In this document: positions 59,461 through 64,000 of the stretch, one piece after another
How the letters are laid out: the number at the start of each line of letters is the position of its first letter
How positions within the stretch are numbered: position 1 is the first letter of the stretch
Source: Ilyonectria destructans
Lineage: Eukaryota; Ascomycota; Sordariomycetes; Hypocreales; Nectriaceae
Direction of reading: 5' to 3'
Length of the DNA: 64,000 nt
Assembly (NCBI GenBank): GCA_020740775.1
Contig: JAHEWK010000001.1
Span: forward strand, 1,798,001 to 1,862,000
Notes under the pieces: generated by a model
The model's database searches: none
The model's input: the letters and a program-made list of their open reading frames with translations, nothing else
Told to the model about the DNA's origin: nothing
Program-made: the position numbers and the translations under genes

Positions 59461-59677
59461 TTATAAGAAATAGCAGCTAAAAGCTAAAATTAAAAAAGGA
59501 ATAGAACTTAAGGTAGATAAAGTAGTATAATTAGATTTTAATTTAATAAGTCTATCTCTAGAGGCTTATCTCTTTGCTATATCTTAATTTCTAGCTCTAA
59601 GTAAGCCTACTTAAAGCTTAGGCTTATAGGCTAATTCCTAAAGGTTCTGGTAGTAATCTGCTGGTATTTTTATATAA
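59461..59677 (+). repeat. MITE-like repeat copy 5
   Basis: TTATAAGAAATAGCAGCT to CTGCTGGTATTTTTATATAA, about 217 bp. It lies 15 kb from the other copies and lacks their flank, which supports independent mobility. Confidence 0.7.
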
Positions 59678-60292
59678 ATCTACTGGAAAAACTAAATTTA
59701 CTAAAAAAGCTAGATTTTTAAAAAAAATAAAATTATAATAGATATAAAAGCTTTATAAGCCTTACTTTTTATATTCTAATTATCCTTCTATTTTTATATA
59801 TATCTTAACTAACTACTTAATTAACTACTTAACTAACTGAAGATATCTACTTTCTGCTTTATACTATAAACTGATATAGTTTTTTCTAATTATTAGTATA
59901 CTTATAGCTTCTCTCTTTTAATCTCTATTATTTAATTTTAAGTAATTTAACTTTTATTTTAAAGCTATAAATTATAGCTAAAAGGTTAGAATTTAAAGAT
60001 ATTATAGAAATTTAAATTAATTAATTTAATAAGCTTTATCTAATATAGCTAATAGTCTTTAGCTATTATATAATTTAAAAGCTAGCAGATTAAAATATAG
60101 CTTTATAACTTTAAATTACTATAAAGTTAATCTATCTTAAGATTCTAATTTAAAAATACTAAAGGTATATACTTTCTCTAGTAGAAAGAGTATTTATTAA
60201 TAGCTTATATAGTATTATATAGTCTATATAGCTAATAAATAATATAGTATTAATTAACTTATAGCTAAAGAATTAATAACTATAAGAATCTA
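59678..60292. other. AT-rich DNA, no gene
   Basis: Contains a short ACTAACTACTTAATTAACT-type tandem near 59,806-59,840. Nothing else recognised. Confidence 0.35.
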
Positions 60293-60518
60293 TATAATAC
60301 TAATAGAGGATATTATAATTTATACGAGATTTAATAATAATAGTTAGATAGTAAAAAGATATATTTTTAATAATAATAAAATTAAAGCTTACTTCTCTTT
60401 TTAATTAGAGGGGTAATACTATTTAATTATTTAAATTTTACCTTTTAGTTAAATAGTATATTAGCTAACTATTAATTTTTTATTTACTATTAAACTTCTA
60501 TATATTCTCTTTATTATA
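60293..60518 (-). repeat. element 2 LTR (3' LTR, inverted)
   Basis: 226 bp, TATAATA to TATTATA, reverse complement of the element 1 LTR with transitions. Followed by AAGATCCCT, the complement of the element 1 purine stretch. Confidence 0.82.
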
Positions 60519-61797
60519 AGATCCCTTTATTAATCTATAGTATTTTTACTAAATAGTTAATAGTTTTAATTATAGAAATTATAAATATCTTAAAGTAATT
60601 AATTTATTTAGGGGTATTAAATTTTAATTATTTAGAAATAGTAAATCTTAAAAATAGAGATTTTAATTATAAATAGAATAATATTATTAATATAATTAAT
60701 AGTATTTATTAAGAAATTGGATATATTTATAAATTATAATATTAATTTCTAATTTTTATAGTATTTAAATTTTTATTAGCTTAATTACTTTTTATTTAGA
60801 GAGTAATTATATTAAAAGTAATTAAAATTATATAATATAGTAGCTATATAAATATAGCTATATTTATCTAAATTTAATTTCTTTCGTTTTTATTATTATT
60901 ATTCTATAGGCCTATATTATCTGCTATTTTTTCTATTTATTTTTTTCTTTTTAACTTTATTTTTTTTTTATAAATTATAGTATCTTTAATTTCTACTTAA
61001 AGCTATATTTATTTAAAATAGATATCTAGCTATACTTTTTAAAATACCTTTTAAATTTTAATTTTAATTATTTTAGTTTATTTATCTCTATATAAAGAGT
61101 CTACTAAAGTTATAAGTATTTAATATATATTCTATTTTTACTCTATTTTATAAAATAATAAGATTAATTAATTTTAATTCTATATAGATTAAATCCCTTT
61201 TAATCTAAAGATAGTTTTCTATCTCTATAATAATACTACTTTTAGTTATTATTAATACTATATTTAGATTAAGGCTATTTATAAACAGTAAGTTTTTTCT
61301 TCTTTTTAACTATTTATTTACTAATTATTTTAATATAGCTATAAGAATAGAAGGAGATATTTTTAATTTTAGTTTTTTTTATTAATTTATATATTAATTT
61401 TTAAAATATATTAATAGCTCTTACTATCTTTTTAATTTAATTTTATTATAAATTAAAACTATAAAAGCTATAATTTTACTATTAGAGAGTTTTTACTCTA
61501 TAGAGAAAATTTATTTTATATATTATAAATTAAAGAGATTTATAGCTACTATTTTAATAAGTATTATTTATTTTAAATATTTAGAGTAAATTAATTAATA
61601 TTTTCTTTAGAAAGTTTAATTTTAATATAAAATTCTTACTGCTTTTTACTATATTATTCTAGCTATCTATAAATCTTTTAGTAATTTATATTAAACTATA
61701 AGTATTACCTCTAATCTTTTAATATAAATATTACTAATAGTAGATTCTAAGGAAATAATATCTAAAATACTTATAATTAAATTAATTATTAGTATTT

Positions 61798-62098
61798 GGT
61801 TTTTTTTTTTTTTTTTTTTTTAGCTCTACTCAATATCATCAGATAGATCAAAGCCATGCAGTATTCTCAAACAGTAGAGATAAACAGTAAGTACTACACC
61901 CAGCACCAGTAGATACAGTAGCTGAACAATAAGGTTGTTACACACTGGTCTTTGCCTCAAGCTTCAATTCAACCCTTCTGACAGGATTCCGGCAGAAGAA
62001 GAAAAAAAGCAGCTTGAAACCCAAACTTGGGCCTTGGCAACTGTAACGTGCACAACGAAAATGCAGTAAATTCAAACATTAGGTTCCCTCATCGAGGG
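61798..62098 (-). mobile_element. poly(A)-tailed retroposed insert (SINE-like or processed RNA copy), un-mutated
   Basis: 301 bp of ordinary composition inside RIP-mutated DNA. On the plus strand it begins GG plus 22 T (61,800-61,821), a poly(A) tail on the minus strand. It is flanked by a perfect 17-bp duplication ATTAATTATTAGTATTT (61,781-61,797 and 62,099-62,115), the mark of LINE-type target-primed insertion. The minus-strand 5' end folds as CCCTC-GAT-GAGGG (62,086-62,098). No coding frame or convincing Pol III A/B boxes seen. Confidence 0.85.
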
Positions 62099-63640
62099 AT
62101 TAATTATTAGTATTTTTAATTATTTATATTAAATATAGAATTTTCTATTTAAATAGCAGCTAAAGCTATATTTTATTAGAAGATTAAATTTATTATTAAT
62201 AATATCTATAAAAATAAAAGTAATTAGAATTAAACTTTTTTTTTATTTAAAGATAACTATTAATTAAGATTTTATTTTAAATTTCTACTATTAAATTTTA
62301 AGCTATTTTAGCTATATTTCTTATTATAGTTAAAAATAAAATAATTTAAAAGGAAATTATAATATTAAATAAAAGAAATAAAAATAATTTTAATTTTAAT
62401 TTTTTTTTTACTTTTTATTAAGATTTATATTATTATACTTTTAATTATTAGCTATTTAAAAATAAATAAATTTAGGCTTTAATTATAGAGATTTTTTCTT
62501 ATAGATATTAATAGTTTTTTTTATATACTTTAATATTAATTAAATGTTAAGTTTTAATCTTAATTAATTAGTTATTAAAGCTTTTTATAGTTTTTCTTAT
62601 TTTATTAGTAACTTTTTATTTTATAATTTTTTTTTTAAATAATTATATTTTTATTTAAATTTTATAGCTATTTTAATATACTTTTTAATTAATTTTTATA
62701 TATTTTTTATATTATTTTTAGTAACTTACTAATTATATTCTAATAGTTAATCTTTCTATTTAATTAAAAAGTAATTTACTCTCTATTTTTATTATTTATT
62801 TTTTATTTTTTCTATTTTTTACTAAAAATTAATTTCTTTAAGATTTAAAATTAATAGTACTTTAAATTAATTTTAATCTTTAAGATATTAAAATTCTAAA
62901 AGGCTAATATAGAATATATTATAAATATAACTATATTTATCTAGAAAAATTAAATAGTATATTTATAATTTAATTTTCTTAAGAATTTAAAATAAATTAA
63001 TTCTTTTTAATATTAATTTATATTTTTCTTTTTAATATTAAGATTTTTTATTATAAAGCTAATTAAATTACTAATTATAAAGGAAATATTCTTATATTAT
63101 TTATTATAATTATCTATCTATCTTTTTATAATTTTTTTAATATTTTTTAAGATTCTTATATAATTCTTTAAGATAATATATTTTTATATTAGCTTTTAAT
63201 ATTCTTTTTCTAAATATATTATTTTTAATATATAGATTTAAATTAAAAAAATAATTTATTAAAAATTTTTTAAAAAAAAATCTAATTATATTATTTTAAT
63301 ATTATTATATATATATTATACTAACTGCAGTAATACTATCTAATTACTTTATTATTTATTAATAAAATATTTTAAGTAATATTTTAAAATTTAATTTATT
63401 TTTTCTATTTATCTATTAATTTATAAATAAAATACTATTAAAAAATATCTTTTAATATTATTTTAATAGTATAATTTAAATTAGAAATTACTTATAAATA
63501 TTAAATCTCTATTATTTATAATTTCTTTAGATAATTTATATTTTAATTTAATTTTATTATAATAAATTTCTACTAGCTTTATTATATTAATTATTATTTA
63601 AATAGAAAGAAATACTATATACTTTATATAGAAAGTAAAT

Positions 63641-64000
63641 TAAAAACTTTATATAAAAGACTAAAATTATTAAGATCTTAGCAGTCTCTTAACTAAAATC
63701 CAATTTAATATTAAAATTAAAATTAATATAGAAAACTACTTAGGCAATAATACTGTAGTAGCAGCTATAGGATACTACTAAGGTAGAGGAGCTAATAGCA
63801 GTAGATTCAGACTATACTGGCCTTAAAAATAGCAGCTTTTACTTTAATATAGATACCTCTTAGTATAGATAGAACTAATAAAATAATATTATAATAGCCT
63901 TACTAATTAAAGATAAGACTGCTTGGGATATTAAAGAAGAAAAGGCACTTAAAGAATTATTCAGCCTTATTTAGAGGGAAATTCTTAATAGAGTATAGAA
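63641..64000. other. unidentified mutated element at the window edge
   Basis: Less AT-rich than the preceding part and unrelated to element 1. A plus frame near 63,895-63,990 has a retroelement-gag-like feel (AWDI followed by Lys/Glu-rich sequence), but it is cut off by the window end. Confidence 0.35.

Larger units (their letters stand above)
60293..63640 (-). mobile_element. second copy of the element 1 family, inverted and 5'-truncated (element 2)
   Basis: Begins with an LTR in reverse orientation and continues, on the minus strand, with sequence collinear to element 1 from its right LTR back into the integrase core (about 63,300-63,560 matches 49,380-49,640). Collinearity is lost at about 63,640. 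It carries a 301-bp later insertion at 61,798-62,098. Heavily RIP-mutated. Confidence 0.8.
41941..64000. repeat. AT-rich, RIP-mutated transposon island
   Basis: From the NRPS-like stop codon to the window end the DNA is extremely AT-rich. In the parts I read base by base, nearly every C is followed by T (or C then T) and nearly every G is preceded by A, with CpA, CpG and TpG almost gone except in CAG/CTG. No intact coding gene is present. Identified members are listed separately. Confidence 0.9.

Overview
The window reads as a nuclear chromosome segment of a filamentous ascomycete (Pezizomycotina, most likely Sordariomycetes; Hypocreales such as Clavicipitaceae fit best, but this is a weak call). 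The evidence is short GT-AG introns of about 46-97 bp with CTAAC/CTGAC-like branch sites, conserved single-copy fungal genes, and a sharp split between GC-balanced gene-dense DNA and AT-rich transposon DNA carrying the C-to-T / G-to-A signature of repeat-induced point mutation (RIP).

Positions 1-34,651 hold a housekeeping block: RPB8 (-), ELP4 (+), SEN34 (+), an Asi1/Asi3-type membrane RING ligase (-), MTR3 exosome subunit (-), an Anp1/Mnn9-family mannosyltransferase (+), a GEA/GBF1-type Arf exchange factor (+), FIG4 phosphoinositide phosphatase (+), a probable TTI2 (-), CCA1 tRNA nucleotidyltransferase (-), a small conserved-looking protein (+), SYF1 splicing factor (-), the V-ATPase D subunit VMA8 (+) and a U1A/U2B''-type RRM protein (-). 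Exon-intron structures were worked out by hand from reading phase; two introns (ELP4, VMA8) use GC-AG borders and VMA8 has an 11-nt exon. These genes share no single pathway, although several act in RNA maturation (SEN34, CCA1, MTR3, SYF1, U1A/U2B'') or the endomembrane system (GEA, FIG4, VMA8, ANP1, Asi). No operon logic is expected.

After about 2 kb without a gene comes the most distinctive gene (36,674-41,940): a 1,721-residue NRPS-like protein with an acyl-CoA-synthetase-type adenylation domain, one carrier domain, and a C-terminal membrane region with three left-handed beta-helix (hexapeptide) modules. This layout recalls epsilon-poly-lysine synthetase (Pls). Its stop codon lies on the border of the AT-rich block.

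Positions 41,941-64,000 are an AT-rich transposon island. I could delimit five copies of a ~215-bp MITE-like repeat; a 629-bp TRIM-like miniature LTR element nested in one of them (two 160-bp LTRs, target duplication GTAAT); a complete but RIP-destroyed 7.3-kb Ty3/gypsy element (two 225-bp LTRs, target duplication TTTAT); part of a second copy of that element on the minus strand; a different minus-strand Ty3/gypsy element with recognisable gag zinc-knuckle, reverse transcriptase and integrase remnants; and a 301-bp un-mutated poly(A)-tailed retroposed insert with a perfect 17-bp target duplication. Nesting and mutation state give a relative history: LTR elements and MITEs came first, then RIP, then the poly(A) insert.
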